A stretch of 64,000 bases of DNA from Terfezia claveryi. Its lineage: Eukaryota; Ascomycota; Pezizomycetes; Pezizales; Pezizaceae. The position numbers and the translations under genes are program-made. Positions 1 to 12,755 of this stretch are shown here, in pieces (the first letter of the stretch is position 1; the number at the start of each line of letters is the position of its first letter). The DNA is taken from the NCBI GenBank assembly GCA_015179025.1, contig WHUX01000044.1:124001-188000 (forward strand). Reading direction: 5' to 3'. The notes below the pieces were generated by a model. That model worked only from the letters and a program-made list of their open reading frames with translations. It was not told where the DNA came from and searched no databases.

Positions 1-254
1 CACCTACACCTTATCCCCCAAATACCCGAGTTCTTGGGAACTTTTGACCCCTCCAGGTCCTCCCTCCTGCTCCCCGGACTTTCCTGCTAAACTTCCTCCG
101 CTGGGGATTTTATGAATACTCGAGCCCCTCAGGGAGAGGCAGAGCCGACGTTGGAAGGGAGGTGGAGGCTGCCAGAGAAGATGGCGGTGGATGCGATGTT
201 AGTGGGAGGGGGGGGATGTGTTATTTGGAGTGAGTGCGGGTTGGTAGACTCTTG

Positions 255-297
255 GTCTGGTTGGCACAACCCTAAGGGGGGGTTGTGCCAACCAGAC
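255..297. repeat. Perfect 18-bp inverted repeat (hairpin) built from the dispersed GTGCCAACCAGAC motif
   Basis: The arm GTCTGGTTGGCACAACCC at 255-272 is matched by its exact reverse complement at 280-297, with a 7-base loop. The arms contain the core motif GTGCCAACCAGAC that recurs near 6.1, 41.9, 42.1, 55.5 and 55.8 kb. It could fold as a cruciform or be the remains of a very short MITE. No target duplication was identified. Confidence 0.85.
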
Positions 298-311
298 TAG
301 CACAACCCCTC

Positions 312-375
312 GTGCCAACCAGACTACTAGGAGACCCTCTACGAGGGGCTTGTGCCAACCAGACTACTAGGAGAC
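312..375. repeat. Two 24-bp direct repeats (GTGCCAACCAGACTACTAGG...) 40 bp apart
   Basis: Identical 24-base copies lie at 312-335 and 352-375, starting with GTGCCAACCAGACTA and continuing CTAGGAGAC. They sit just downstream of the 255-297 hairpin and share its core. The spacer is not conserved and there are only two copies, so this is not a CRISPR array. Bases 376-550 hold nothing recognisable. Confidence 0.85.
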
Positions 376-550
376 TTCCGTAGTCCCAGACTATTCCGTC
401 CTAGTAAGCGATTGGGTTTTAGATCGGGTGTGGTCTTATCTCTAGGATCTTATTAGATCATACGCTAGCTAGCTTAGTAATAGGTCCTCTTGGACGATAG
501 ATATAGTTGCTGTTACGTAGGTAGATAGAAGAATACAGACCTCTACCACA

Positions 551-2314
551 TCACAGTGGGTTAGTCCAAGGCCCCCTAGCGTAGTCTGGCAGAGGGCTCC
601 TAGCGTATGGCTTTGAGGTCCGTCCCTCAACCTGTTCCTTATCGTCATCCTCTTCCGTCCCGTCGGGAGCCTCCTCTTCCACATCGCTATTCCCACTCTC
701 ATCCTCTTCCGCACCGTCGAGAGTCTCATCTTCCACATCGCTGTCAAGGTCCTGTCTTGGAGGTAGAGAACAAAGTGCCAATTGTTGTAAATGTCTGGCA
801 AGGTGGTTCCTGACTCTAATAGCGGGGAGCTCCACAGTACATAAAGCACAACGCTCAGGGGAACTTGAGGTTCTTCCACACCCCTCCATGACAACTGGCA
901 AGAGAACCGGAGTACATGCATCAGGGTGAACATGTTTCAAGTGATTCTCGAAACCATTTTCATCTTTGAATACAACGCTACAGTCATTGCAGTACCACTC
1001 CTGTCTGTGGAATTTCAGCTCGTGTCTGAACCACTCGCTACGGCTTTTGAACAGTTGATTGGGAGTGACACATTCCTCGAATGTACAGACATAAGGCCGA
1101 AGGTCTCTGAAAACATGACGCCTATCAGAAGATCTTAGTAAAAGCTTTCCATATAGTTATTGGGGAAGCATGCCCATTTGTGATGTTGGAGGGACGGGTG
1201 AACGTTAATTATAATACTATGGGAGTCTGATACTGGGGTTACTTACTGCCATGCGGGGAAATCCGGTGCAGTGATTATATATGAACAATATGGACATTCA
1301 AATGGTGCACCCTCATAGGCTCGTACTGAATTCGGTGGCGGTGGCACCCTCAGGTTATCTCCCGCAACCCGAGCACCCATTGTTGATGCATATGACGTTG
1401 CTGTTCGCCCTTCATCCGAGTCGACTTCCGTCACTGCTCCCTGCAGCTCATTACCTGCCTGCGGAAGATCCACCAAGGTAGACATTTTGGTGATTATCGT
1501 CCCTTCACTATTTTCCCCAACAGAATCTTTCTGGTTTGCAACACCCACTCCCTGGCGAGCGAGTTTTCCCCGATGGGTCTTTTGGTATTCAAAGAACTGT
1601 CGACGGTGAATATTTGCCTGCACGAGACGATATAAAAGATATTCCTTGGTGCTGGCAAGGAGAGGGAATTTATCCTGCACATGCCTTTTGTCAAAGAACT
1701 CCCAGTGGGATACGTCGATTCCGGAATATTTCGATGTATTGTAACTGTCCTGGGAGGGTTTACGAATAGCCATCAATACGCGGTAGAGGAGGGTAATCAT
1801 GGATCCTAGAGTCGAAGAGAGGTCTTCTAAGGTGGAGTTTTCCAGGGTATCCAGTTCGGGCAATTGAGCCACACCTTCCTCATGCTTTGGTGATTAGCTC
1901 TATCTGAACCATCGTAGATTGATCTGTTGCCCATCCCTTAATCCGCCGGGCAAGGGGGAATATGAGTTTAAGCAATCTTTTGCTATACATACCAATCAGT
2001 AACACAAGTCTCATCTTGCCCAACACAAGAAATAGCAATTGTTTGGCGTGTACCGCATTCTGAAGTCTACGGTCCAGAGAGTATTTTGATTCAGCAGGGT
2101 GATGCGCACCGGAGTTTGCGGCCCAAATTCGAAAACGTGCCAGTTCGTCGGCAATTAAATAGGACCTTGTAGTTTCCCTTGAGCCTGCCAAATTGCCAGT
2201 CTGGGTCTGTTTCAAAGAAGAAAGCTGATTTAGATAGCCTAAACATTCGTGATATACGGAGGAGATGCTATTCGAGCTAGTTGCGTTTATTGACGTTGAT
2301 GCAATGGTGCTCAA
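551..2314 (-). pseudogene. AcuF-type C2H2 zinc-finger protein gene, broken (no ATG, one frameshift)
   Basis: The reading resembles a large fungal family of cytoplasmic or nuclear proteins with an N-terminal helical region and a C-terminal group of C2H2-like fingers; their function is generally unknown. The visible motifs are FECPYCSYII, then WQRHVFRDLRPY, then a finger ending HLKHVHPDACTP, and an acidic tail. One intron (1122-1246) is well supported: donor GTAAGT, acceptor TAG, and a TGG CA|G junction in phase. Upstream, the frame ending at a TGA (1880-1882) must be joined to the frame open below it. Dropping one A from the AAA run at 1886-1888 joins them exactly. No ATG is visible: the frame begins after a stop with TTG (2312-2314) where an ATG would be expected. 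It could instead have an unrecognised 5' exon. I infer a recent pseudogene or sequence errors. Confidence 0.62.
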
Positions 2315-2876
2315 ATAGTCTCTATATAATCAATCAGTTGGGCAGACCTCAGGGAGAATTTTTTTATTATGTGGCTTTGAAAACTACCTGGATTTCATAG
2401 GTATATTTTCCCTAGCAAAAGGGTAAGATAGTGAACATTCCATAGAATTTTTTTCCCTAGCAAAAAGGTAGGGTAGTGAACTCAGGTCTCTTTGGTGATT
2501 TGTTCATTACATCTCCTATGTAGCGGAGAAGGCACAGAGCGGGGAATATATATGCAATCCGATGATGACGAGCTCCAATTATTGTATTCGGTTGGCAACA
2601 GCAAAAGCAACATCTATGATCATGACACAGGCATGGCAACTATATATATATACAATGGAGGCAGATATTCCCCTTAAGATCTCATAGGATTGGACAGCAC
2701 ATTATTTGATTTTATATTAGTATTTGATTGACATCCACACAATATGTGTTGGGCTTGGCCGAAACATGCTTGGGTGTGGCACACATGAACCATGACCCCG
2801 CTATAGCTGAAGTGTTCAATATATGAGATGGATTGAACGATCTCCTAAGGAACCTAGCATCTGCTATAGAAACGGG
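2315..2876. other. Intergenic spacer with a duplicated 31-bp block
   Basis: The spacer between the minus-strand C2H2 relic and the plus-strand DUF7580-type gene would hold both promoters. Two imperfect copies of a block beginning TTTTCCCTAGCAAAA (about 2406-2437 and 2451-2482) are visible. A TATATATATATA run lies at about 2640. No other gene is supported. Confidence 0.5.
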
Positions 2877-5075
2877 ATGCCAGTGATCGAAATCACCGGA
2901 CTTGTGTTGGGGGCCTTCCCTCTCGCAATCGAAGCCCTGAAAGCCTACGGCAACGGTATCAAGACCATCAAGGACATTGGGAGGTATCGACAAGTGCTTA
3001 ACTTGTTTGAATTGGAGATATCAATCGAACTCTTTTTTTTCCGAAAAACACTTGAAGGCTTACTGGAAGAAGACTTGTCACCAGATGATATCCAACAGCT
3101 GATGAGCGAGCCCGGTGGAGAGCCATGGAAAGCTCCTAAAGTACAGGCTTCACTTGAAAAATGGATAGGGCGGCGGGATGGGATGATACTTTTTCTTCAG
3201 GTTGCAGAGCGCTTGGATCGAACAATCCGGGAGGTGGCTGAGAAGTTTGCACAGGTGGGTTGCCAATATGTTGACCCGAACGTCAATATACAACTGTATA
3301 TACCTGTTTATATAGGTAATTCCTAACGGAAAGGCCTTCATTACAATTGGCTAACACTATCTGGTGATATCTGACTTTCATTCGTGACATAGCCTGCAGC
3401 AAAATCATCGAGAATCCACCGTGCCCGTTTAGCCTGGGATACCGGCATGCTATCAGATTACAGAAAAGAGACAATTAACCATCTCCAGATTCTCAATGGT
3501 CAACTTCGTCAGTTCATTAGCCCAGAGGACAGGGCCGATGCTAACATAATGATTAACAATACTTCGGAAAATGTCAGCCAGAGACTCTGTACAAATGCCG
3601 TTCAACAGTACGAGCGAATTCGGGTGCATGCAAAGACCGTTTATCAGCTCCTTGATGAATATTTACTGCCTCCCATCTGTGACTGTCCTTCGACACATTA
3701 CGCATGCCTGCAATTGGAGGTCCGGGTTAATGGACAATCTTCAACTTTGAATATGGGTGGACGTCAGTCAGAAGTATTTCTGAACATGATGTTATCTGCG
3801 AAGGATTTGCGAAAAACACCCAGCACATGTATGGAGCTGCTGTTAGAGGGCGTTGAATCGCGGGCCAGCTTCGAGCCTCGGACGCAAAGCCTGGTTATAC
3901 CTACCTCAACAGAACCACATCAGCCGGTCCAGGATCCCGCTGGAGCTGAACAGAAACCAGTAGAGAAGAAGATCAGTATTGGGAGTCATATTAGGGCCTC
4001 TGTGAAGTATGACGTTGTACATCTTACAACCGCAATATGTATTTGCTAATATTTGGTTTACTATAACAGAAAATTTATTCCCAGTAGTTTCTCCAAAGGA
4101 AAGTCAAGGATTCACGAGTCGGTAGTGCCAGAGCCTACAGTTGCACCGAAGCCTACTCTTATTTCACCGAGGAAACCGAAGAAAATTGTGTCCTTCAGTC
4201 AACCAAACATAGGGGATGATATAAATTCTTCTCAACACCATAATTCTCCCCTCGCCGAACGCTTAGGTCTCAAGCATTTGGAGGTGGATGGAGCAACCCT
4301 CAAAAGAATAGACAGCCTTTGCAGTGCAATCAATATCTCCACGGGCAACAACCACCTATCGCATTGCCTTGGAATACTCTCCCCGATCACTGATACTACA
4401 ATACAAACACGCGCGTGGATACCAAACCCGAACCCCCTACTCCTTGGCCTGGTAAAAGTTGTTTCTCTGGAATCTCTCATCAGCTCTAACTCACTCCCTA
4501 AGCCTCCGTTGAAAAGTCGGATAGCCCTCGCAGTCACGCTAGCCTCGTCGATTATGCAACTCCATTCCACTGCATGGTTAAACGACCTCTGGTCAATATC
4601 TGATATTTGGTTTCCCAAACAGAATACCTCTATCGAACATATTCTCGAAAGCCCCTTGATTTATAAACCATTTTCCTATATCAAAGACACGGAAGTCTCC
4701 ATTCCCACCACCACACAAAATTCAGTGTGGCGTATACTGGCTCCAAATAAAGATCTACTCTCACTCGGAATTGCTCTCATTGAATTACTGGAATGGAGGA
4801 GTTTTGAATCCATCCAAAATGACAAGAGCTACAATCTCTTACTTGAACCATCGGTAGATGTAAAGGTCAACCGGTATCTTGCGGCAAAGCAGATGGTTGA
4901 TTATTTGGAGAAACAATGTCGAGATAACGACCTCTATTTTAATTCACTGAGAAGGTGCATTGAGGGGTTAGACCATGCAGGGAAGACTCTCGATCGTGAC
5001 GACTTTAAGAAGCAGGTGTATAGGCTTATTGTGCGACCGTTGGAAGTACATCTTCAACAAGGATGGGGATGCTAG
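2877..5075 (+). CDS. DUF7580-type fungal protein (three exons, intact)
   Basis: Exons 2877-3254, 3393-4006 and 4070-5075 join in phase to about 665 aa. Introns are 138 and 63 bp with GTGGGT and GTATGA donors; the second contains GCTAAT. The N-terminus (VIEITGLVLGAFPLAIEAL) is the signature start of fungal DUF7580-type proteins, a family often found beside NLR-like and prion-like genes. A Ser/Pro-rich linker follows at roughly residues 280-360. The C-terminal region has a degenerate kinase-like layout: SRIALAVTLASSIMQLHSTAW, then DLLSLGIALIELLEW, then a helical end. I see no HRD or DFG catalytic motifs, so kinase activity is doubtful. I chose the ATG at 2877 because the family begins just before this motif; an in-frame ATG at 2823 adds 18 residues. 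The family call is from recognition. The biological role is unknown. Confidence 0.72.
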
Positions 5076-8000
5076 ATATGAATTTGTAGGATCAGTTGTA
5101 TATTTCAGAGTTCGTAATTCATGTGTGGCATGTGGGAGTTTTCCTAATGTAATGTGGCTTCCTACGTATGACTGAATTTATGCTCTCATTGTAGTATGAT
5201 GTTCTGTTCGAGAATTCTACATAAGTATACAGAAAATGATACCATAATATCTCGTGTTTCTTCTAGGGTTTCATATTGCACAGAGTAGTTCCCTGTTTGT
5301 TCTGAAATGCTCTTTAGTTTGAGACAGTACCTACAGCCATCCCATACCGGTACTTCAGTTGATATATATTCTATTACGGATACAGCAATAATGGATATAT
5401 ATTATGTTGCAGCATCTAAGAATTTTCTGACTACCACAAATTAGTGAATTGCTTGGTCTGTGCGTAGGTAGGTGGTTGGAGTGATACATTCAAAATTTCG
5501 AAATCGTCATGATTTATTTTAAAAACGGAAAACTTGAACATTATGAAAACCAGTTAGTTGGGGTTAATATCAAAAGAAGATACTTTCTATAGTATTGAAA
5601 ATTAATCGTTTATACTACAAAGGTATTTCTGGCTATTCGATGATATGGACCGTAAAAGACACTCCCCTAATTACGAGGCGAATTATATATCATAGATGAT
5701 CCTCTAATGCAACCCCAACAAGGGCATGCAGTTGTGCTGGCAGAGAGTTGGTAAGTACAAACTTACATATACTAAGCTTACATATTCAAGTATTTCTCAT
5801 AGCCATAGTCTTGTAGAGATCCTAAAAAAAGTGCCGTGCTGCGAAACTCAACGGCTCATTCGGGTAGTCACTTCTTGATTTAGACTAGCTATGAATTGCA
5901 AAGCATTGGAATATTGGGGCACATGTATGATATTAATGCAGAAAACCACCTATATATGTATGTATATAGCGCCCGGTTGAATTTAAGATGTTCATGTGGT
6001 CTTGCATTGTGCATGTACACATAAAGGTATGTACTCCTTCTGAGTTCGCATGAAGTCATCAGCCTTCAACGCTTGCCGGAAAAGGAAGTTCCAGAAGCCA
6101 ACTCTGAATTAGTCTGGTTGGCTAACTCTGAATCAGCACTAGTGGATCATTGGTATATCGATCTGGAACAAAAGCCAATCACATTTTCATAGTTCAAACA
6201 TATGACTTCATATCGATATCAATATTATCAATATTTCTACATCTAGGTAAATGTAGGACGATAATTCGAAGAAACGTCGAACTGAGGAGTGTATGTTTGT
6301 AATTCACGGAGTTTCCACCGAGTATGTTACTCTGGCAAACCCTGCCCTCCCCTTATTCCTATCACTCTAAATACACAAGTTCGCAAAACTCACAAACTCG
6401 CCTGAATTCTCTGTAAAATACAAAAATAGTAATCCTTCTAACCACCGAACATGCTCCGTGATGCGCTAACTGCTCACCTTAGACTGCTGCAGTAAGTCGC
6501 ATGATGCTTTTCAAGATCGTCATTTGGCCTAGGCATGAGACAATATGTCTCGAGATAGTTCAGTTAAAGTCTCGAGACCACTATCCCTGCCCACGAAACG
6601 TCTGGGGATTGACGCGGCCCGAAGACAGGGGATTCAGTATCCCTCGATGATGAGATAAAACCCCTCATCATGCATGCTAAGGTGTATAACTAATATGGAC
6701 GTCAAAGGCCATATAGCCCACGGGATCAGGGTCTCTATGCCACCTGGTGATGAGGTCACCGACCAATATGAGTGCATCGATGGAGTCAGATGCAATACAA
6801 TATATATCTGCAAGGACAACAGGATACATGAGATACTTTTAGGGAGCATCCGATGGGGCAAACAAAGTGTTTCTGGTTAGGAAGAAAAAGAAGAATGGAC
6901 TGTATGGTTTCGATGTTGAATTCAATACCGGTTGATCAAGACTGCCGCTCCCGCAGCTGTCAAATATGACCGAAATACACCTAATCACACACTACGTACG
7001 CAAGCACAATATAGATGCCTAGATGGGGATCTCACGGCCGCAGGCATGCTTGCGTATTTCATGCGCTGCGATGTGTAACGTCTGGATCTGCACTACCGGT
7101 AGCTGCAGTAATATATCTGCATACTAAGTAGAATCAATATTTCTAGATCCATGTAGGTAGTCGGGTTATCTGGTATTGTGCCAATGCGTGAAATGACAGG
7201 ATGGTACCTCCAGATCCAGCTAACAATATGTATATGTATCATAAATACGGATACTCATGGTATATACTCAAATAAAACAATTGATTAGCTATAGGCTAGT
7301 TAGTCTCCCACTGGGAGTTCTGAGCTGAGAATATTCATTATATCTGCCTGTGTTGCTGCCATCTGAGCATTGCACTGTTGCTCAATAATATTTTCCCATG
7401 AACCAGCGACACTTTTGAGACTTACACTATACAGTATATGATATCGTTGATGCTAGCGCAGGAATAGCGGAAGAAGTTGTTCTCTTTTCTGTGTCTTAGT
7501 CAGCACGGATTGGCCGATCAATGCGTTGAGCACATGAATGGGTCTTCGTTGCGCTGCTGCCACTCAATTTATAGCGTTGCAAAAGAAATTCAAAGACGAA
7601 GTGAAAGAAGAGATGATTACAATATAGAACCAAGTGTATAGTTAAGAACCCAATGCACGCTCAATACAGTATCCTATAGGGATACTAGTATATCCCAGAA
7701 TGCTGGAGTTTTTATAGGAAAATTCTCAAAGGCATCCTAAAATTATCCATCATGTACAAAGTGCATTACTTTTGGATGTGATATAATGTTGCAAATACTG
7801 GTTGTCCAACAAGAGTCAACAGTGGAGATGTTCCCGTTTGGGAAACGCTAGCAGAAACGGCCGAATGTAAACATGAGAAATCGAATTTAAGCTAGCCTTG
7901 GGTGGGATATAGGATGACACCAATGCATATGCTCTAGACTATATATAGTAGCATGCTTGTGTTAGTAAATGTCTCAGTAAGATCGAGCTTGGACTTGGAT

Positions 8001-8090
8001 AATGTATCAAATAATAGCTACTTAGTCAGACCTGAGATCTTCATGACCTTTAGTTCTGTTTATTCTCCCTCTCTTGTTTGCCCAAACTCC
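5076..8090. other. 3-kb AT-rich intergenic region without supported genes
   Basis: The region is AT-rich and contains many short TATA-type runs and scattered stops in all frames. A copy of TAGTCTGGTTGG (6110-6121) lies between two copies of a CTCTGAAT-containing block. A small palindrome based on TCTCGAGA occurs near 6548-6578. The last few hundred bases should include the promoter of the downstream P450 gene. No reading frame in it resembles a known family. Confidence 0.45.
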
Positions 8091-10122
8091 ATGACCACCA
8101 TGACACTTTTTACCATATCTTTGACAGCATTAACGAACGCTTTGCAGTTGTCCCCACGCTTGCTTTATACACTTGTGTTACTTCTAGTACCAAGCTCTCT
8201 ATTTCTTCTCTCCCGATTCATTGTAGGTTCCATCACAATCAAAGGCCCTGCCCCAGAGGCTCTATTAATCTGTCAAATTTCCAGGGTAATGCAGCCACGG
8301 ACTTCAGGACCAAGGATGGTCGAAAAATGGTAGTCTTGAAACAGGATACCCGAGTGAGCAGATTCACACATGGGTCGGTATACCAAAGAATCGTTAATAC
8401 TGTCTGAAAATAGCTAACATTCCAGACGGACGTAAAGTTCCGCACTCTCTCAGGAAGGCAAAAGGCTTGCTGGGAACGATCCTTACTTAGTCAGAAACGG
8501 AGAAAACCTGGAAGTAGTTATTCATTCTCCAGAGCATGTGCGGGATTTCTTCGCCAAAGATGGAAAAGGTGCGTTTATTTTGGGGCTATAAATTTGTTAG
8601 ATGCACAAATTCTAACTTCTAGACACTTAGATCATTTGAAGCCACCAAATGCGAATTTCGGAGTATATTTCGGAAGGTAATTATTAATTATTAGTCTAGC
8701 CACGGAACCCTAGCTTATAATCACATATCTGATTAGGATGCTCGGGAGTGTGTTGGTATGCTAATGGGAGCGTGTGGGACAAAGCAAAAGAGCATCTTAT
8801 TCCACACTTTGCGCATGGGGCTGCGATGGCTGCCGTTCCAATTTTTAAGGCCGAGTACCTTAGATGGGTTGAGAAGCTCCCCGAGGATAAGCTTGTATCA
8901 TACAAACGCAGCGATGGGTCTGGGTTTGTTATCGACGCCCTTTCTGCATGCCGGAAAATACCTTTCAAATTGATTGCTATGGTTTTATACCGTGATATGT
9001 TGACTGACAAGGTGAATGCATTCTACTGCGGAGATCTCTGCCCAATTTGTTACTAATAGGAGCACACACCCAGTTTTTTGATGAACTATGGGAACTTAAT
9101 GAAGTCCACGACAGAATAACATTTGCTGCACTCCTCAGAGTCCTGCCCGCAAAGAAGTGGTACAGTTTTCTGCCTACCAGAGATAATAAGCTCCTAGAAG
9201 CGTATCTCAAGGACTGGGAAAGGCTTAACATGGCAGTTATCAATGAAGCAAGAGCGGTAAATTCAAAACAAATCACTAGTTGAATTGAGCTAATTAATGA
9301 ATCCCTCTCAACCATAGACAGGTACCTACTGCCCCGTTACTGAGATGTACAAGGGCGTCGAGAAAGGTGATATGACGTTGGAGCAGGTATAGTAGTAATT
9401 TGGGTCACTTTTTTTGCCCCCTTTTCTTACATCCACACAGTTTTTACAAAGCCTCGATGAAATTTTGTTCACGAACGTCGACGTAACGAGCACTATATTT
9501 GCCTGTGTTCTTATTAATCTTGCCCGAGATCGAGAATTCCAGTCGGCCTTGCGTCAGGAAATTCTATCGTATTCCCACGGTCTGGATGCCTATATCACGG
9601 ATGACGAGGCATTACTCCACTTTGCCTATCTCGAAGCACTTAGAGTCAATCCCGTTGCATGTACGTTTTGTTTCTGATCCTTCTGTGGTTCCTAGACCAT
9701 ACAATATTCACTTTTATACTATTGCAGGGTTTTCAATCCCCGAGACCACCGGTCCCGATCCGAAATACATAGGTTCCTTCCTCATCCCGCCTCATACCTC
9801 CGTGATCATCGATCTCAAATTACTCAATACTCAATCGCCAATTTGGGGTTCCGACGGTCACATTTTCCGCCCATTGCGATGGCGCGGTTTGAGCCCTAGT
9901 GCGGTTCGATATAGTTTCCACCGGTATGGGATGGGTCCACGGAAATGTATGGGGAAGAATGTAGCGAATATTCTTATCAAAATGTTGATGGTTACCCTGT
10001 TGGAAAGGTATGAGATTGTTGCGGATGCCGAAGGTGAGGGAAAGTATAGGACAGATAAATTTACCCGTGCACCAGAGAAGGAGGTTGAATTTCGAGCACT
10101 ATTAGGAAAAGGAGGGGAGTAG
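8091..10122 (+). CDS. Cytochrome P450 monooxygenase, nine exons, one 2-nt frameshift
   Basis: Proposed exons are 8091-8222, 8285-8353, 8454-8568, 8631-8676, 8737-9011, 9074-9256, 9318-9386, 9441-9660 and 9728-10122. All eight introns are 54-100 bp with GT/AG ends. The protein starts with a hydrophobic ER anchor (residues ~5-40). It then shows the P450 landmarks: PYLVRNGENLEVVIHSPEHV, KPPNANFGVYFGR, HFAHGAAM, the ExxR motif EALR (~365) and the heme-binding motif FHRYGMGPRKCMG (Cys ~444). The exons total 1504 nt, so two missing bases would give 501 aa, a normal length. The break falls in a GTGTG run at 8748-8752 between the FGRMLG and NGSVW blocks. It may be a pseudogene or a sequence error. 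The two N-terminal exons are the least certain. No polyketide or peptide synthase gene lies nearby, and the substrate cannot be inferred. Confidence 0.75.
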
Positions 10123-10816
10123 TAAGTGGCTTTTATCAGGAGCATTTACAACTGCTATATCTAGCAGTCCACTATGAGCGATGGGAGTTATTTTTCGGTG
10201 AATCATGCATCAAGTAATTCCATATATAGAGTAATATATGGAGTTCTTAGCCAATTTGATGGGTTTAAGCAAGAACGTACCACTTAAGGACGTGATGTAT
10301 TCAAAGTATGCGGGTGTTGGACATCTGTACATAGGTCAATAGATCGAAACGGGTAGTATAACAGCGAAAGGGCATGTACAATAGAGCTACCAAATCATCC
10401 TCAGTCTAATACTGCCACTAAACCACATAGCCTTCACCACCATTATATGAAAATTGCACTAAGAAATTTATAAAGTGACACTTGTTTGTAGTAAACCTCG
10501 AAGCCTGAAGGGTGCAACGAGATTATGCGCTGGGATATCCCATAAACATATAATGAACCTAAGTAGGTTTACATACATACATATTCAAAATGCAGTGCTC
10601 CGACAGTGTTTGGCAGAAAGGACACCATGATGATGGGAGGGAGGACTTTGTGGGACAGGGCGAGAACCCCATGAACATTTCGGAGGGTTTTGGTTTTATT
10701 ATTATCACGGTCCCTTTAGGGGATTAGGAAAGTCGATAGATAACAACGATTATCGCCATATTCAATAGCTCCAAAAAAAATACCGTTCTAGACAACTACC
10801 CACTCAAATCAATTCA
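10123..10816. other. Intergenic spacer, convergent 3' ends
   Basis: This AT-rich sequence lies between the 3' end of the plus-strand P450 gene and the 3' end of the minus-strand rhodanese-like gene, so it should carry both terminators. I see no ORF of interest and no strong repeat. Confidence 0.4.
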
Positions 10817-11443
10817 CTAAGCGCATTTCCCTCCATTCTTCCAGTATTGCTCATCATAGCCTTCAATCAGCTTAACATATTCTTGTTCAGCATGTGCCCA
10901 ACCACGGATCCCGCCTTCTAACGCATACGACTTGATATCCGGTTCCTGCTTGCCCTCTTCCTTCGCTTGTTTGTTTGCATAATCTTGCAACCATCCAGCA
11001 GCTCGTGCTCCGCGACCCTTAGAGGATCCTACACGTTGAGAGATATTTTTTCATATTAGCTGGAATCCCAAAAATTCGAATCCTTCCCAAGTTTCTTGTA
11101 GGTCCCTTCTTGATATATTCACCGAGGAGCTTCAGTAAGGTAAAATTTTTTACATACCACAGTAAAATACGGCCTTGCCTCCCGCGGCCTTCGTAAGCTG
11201 TAATATACTACCCAAACCCCATTGAAAACTATACCCAGGCATATGGAGCGGTATATTGACCGATCCTCGGATCGTACCGCCCTCATGATCCAACCTTCTC
11301 AGGTCCACCAACAAAAAGTCCCTTCCCGGAACCAGATTTGGATCAGTCAACCACTTGTAAAGTTCTGATGGTGGTAGCCAATTGGTTTCCGATGTTGGCG
11401 GAGGGAAGACAGGTGCTGGGGGGGTTGCAATGGTAGCTGACAT
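10817..11443 (-). CDS. Rhodanese-like domain protein (YCH1-type), two exons
   Basis: Exons 11158-11443 and 10817-11028 are joined across a 129-bp intron (donor GTATGT, phase 1) to give about 165 aa. It is a single rhodanese domain of the type found in yeast Ych1 and fungal Cdc25/arsenate-reductase-like phosphatases, which use a catalytic cysteine for sulfur transfer or phosphatase chemistry. The core strand reads RDFLLVDLRRLDHEGGTIRG and the active-site loop is FYCGSSKGRGARAAGW with Cys95, split by the intron. The C-terminus GGIRGWAEHEQEY is typical of the fold. An ATG at 11639-11641 would add 66 residues of non-conserved sequence. I prefer the internal ATG because it gives the usual family length, but the upstream one could encode a targeting extension. 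The substrate is not predictable. Confidence 0.82.
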
Positions 11444-12755
11444 TTTGGATGAATCCGAAGGAGATATTGATTCAGCCTTTTCGAATTCCCACTCAAGGCT
11501 GAGTGGATTTGAAGAAGATAGTTGCAAAAACTGCACTCGTTTGTGAGAGATAGCAAGGAGGGGGGTTGGCGGGGTATATTTACTAATCACTTTATACCCC
11601 TCACGTTTCGTTGAGCTAAGCAGTCCTAAAACAGTGATCATTCAGCACACTCTTGACCCCATCAGGTATGGTGTATGCAGCATGCAGATCAGAATTCATT
11701 GGCCAGTCCTACCAGACTAGGCCAGTCCACCAAAATTCAAGTTATAATTGTATGTATGACAAGGCACTTATTGGGGGGGTCGATGGTAGCGTTGCAGCTC
11801 GATTATGATTGGTGGAAACCAGCACATGATCTGAGATGTCCAACGTTCCAGTTGGAGTGCGTATTGCCCAAGACCGGACGTGGGGTTTGTAACATGCCTT
11901 CGAAAACAAATCCCTCTCACTGTTCCTTCTTCATCTCGAAAATTGCAATCCACATCTCGCCCCGATCCCGGAGTAAATACTATAATTCCCATATATTTCA
12001 TCATAGGCATTCGTTGTGCTGCAGCACTATCTATATTTACACTCTAGTCACGTATCGGCAACCCCTCCAGCGATTTTTCTCTTCCAAGAGGGCAATACTT
12101 TAATGTAGCACTTAGATGTACGTTATAACGTTATGAAGGATTTATCATTGATCATAATAGATTGCGGTTCTTGCCTTGAGAACGAAAGCTTCATTCCCTA
12201 TGCTATGTAGTACCGTTTGACTATCAACAGATTCTTGAGTGGTTCTACGGTACCGGTAGCCTTGGAGATGTTGTGTTGGGCAACAGAGCGTGGGGGAATA
12301 CGTTTTTTTTTGCTAAAACTGAATATGAATATCACGTACCACTTGCTTCGGAATGTATAGCTTGCACCCAAATAGCTAGCCTTGCTTGACTGGGGGAAGA
12401 ATCACCATAGAAAGACGTGTGCAGGTGGCGTATCCCTCTAGGTAAGAAGATAGTTGAATCAGCGATTCGTCCAATTCTCCTAAAATCTTATTACTAGAAT
12501 AATAGTCAGAGGCACACCGTTTCTTTTATATATCATATTTCATACTCTATGAAGTGATGCTTGGAGCAGTATGAAGGGAAGTGTATTCTTCGTTCTAAGA
12601 ATCTCATCATGATTTGTAAGAGCAAAGAAAAACCCAAACCCATGTTGATATAATATTCCCAAGGCAGCTGCCTTCCACTCATAGAAGGACCTATACTTTG
12701 CCATATTCTTTGCCTCTGTGACATGATACAAGGGCACTATGTTATCTCATGCCAT
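11444..12755. other. 1.3-kb intergenic region
   Basis: This region holds the probable promoter and leader of the rhodanese-like gene and the 3' flank of the beta-lactamase-like gene. The ORFs at 11675-12103 and 12533-12737 show no recognisable motif and no splice logic. A partial copy of the dispersed motif (CCAGACTAG) lies at about 11711-11719. I see nothing else. Confidence 0.4.

Noticed and set aside
312..375. Two identical 24-bp repeats with a 16-bp spacer, CRISPR-like at first sight
   Set aside because: Only two copies, spacer too short, eukaryotic context, and the repeat is part of the dispersed GTGCCAACCAGACTA motif.
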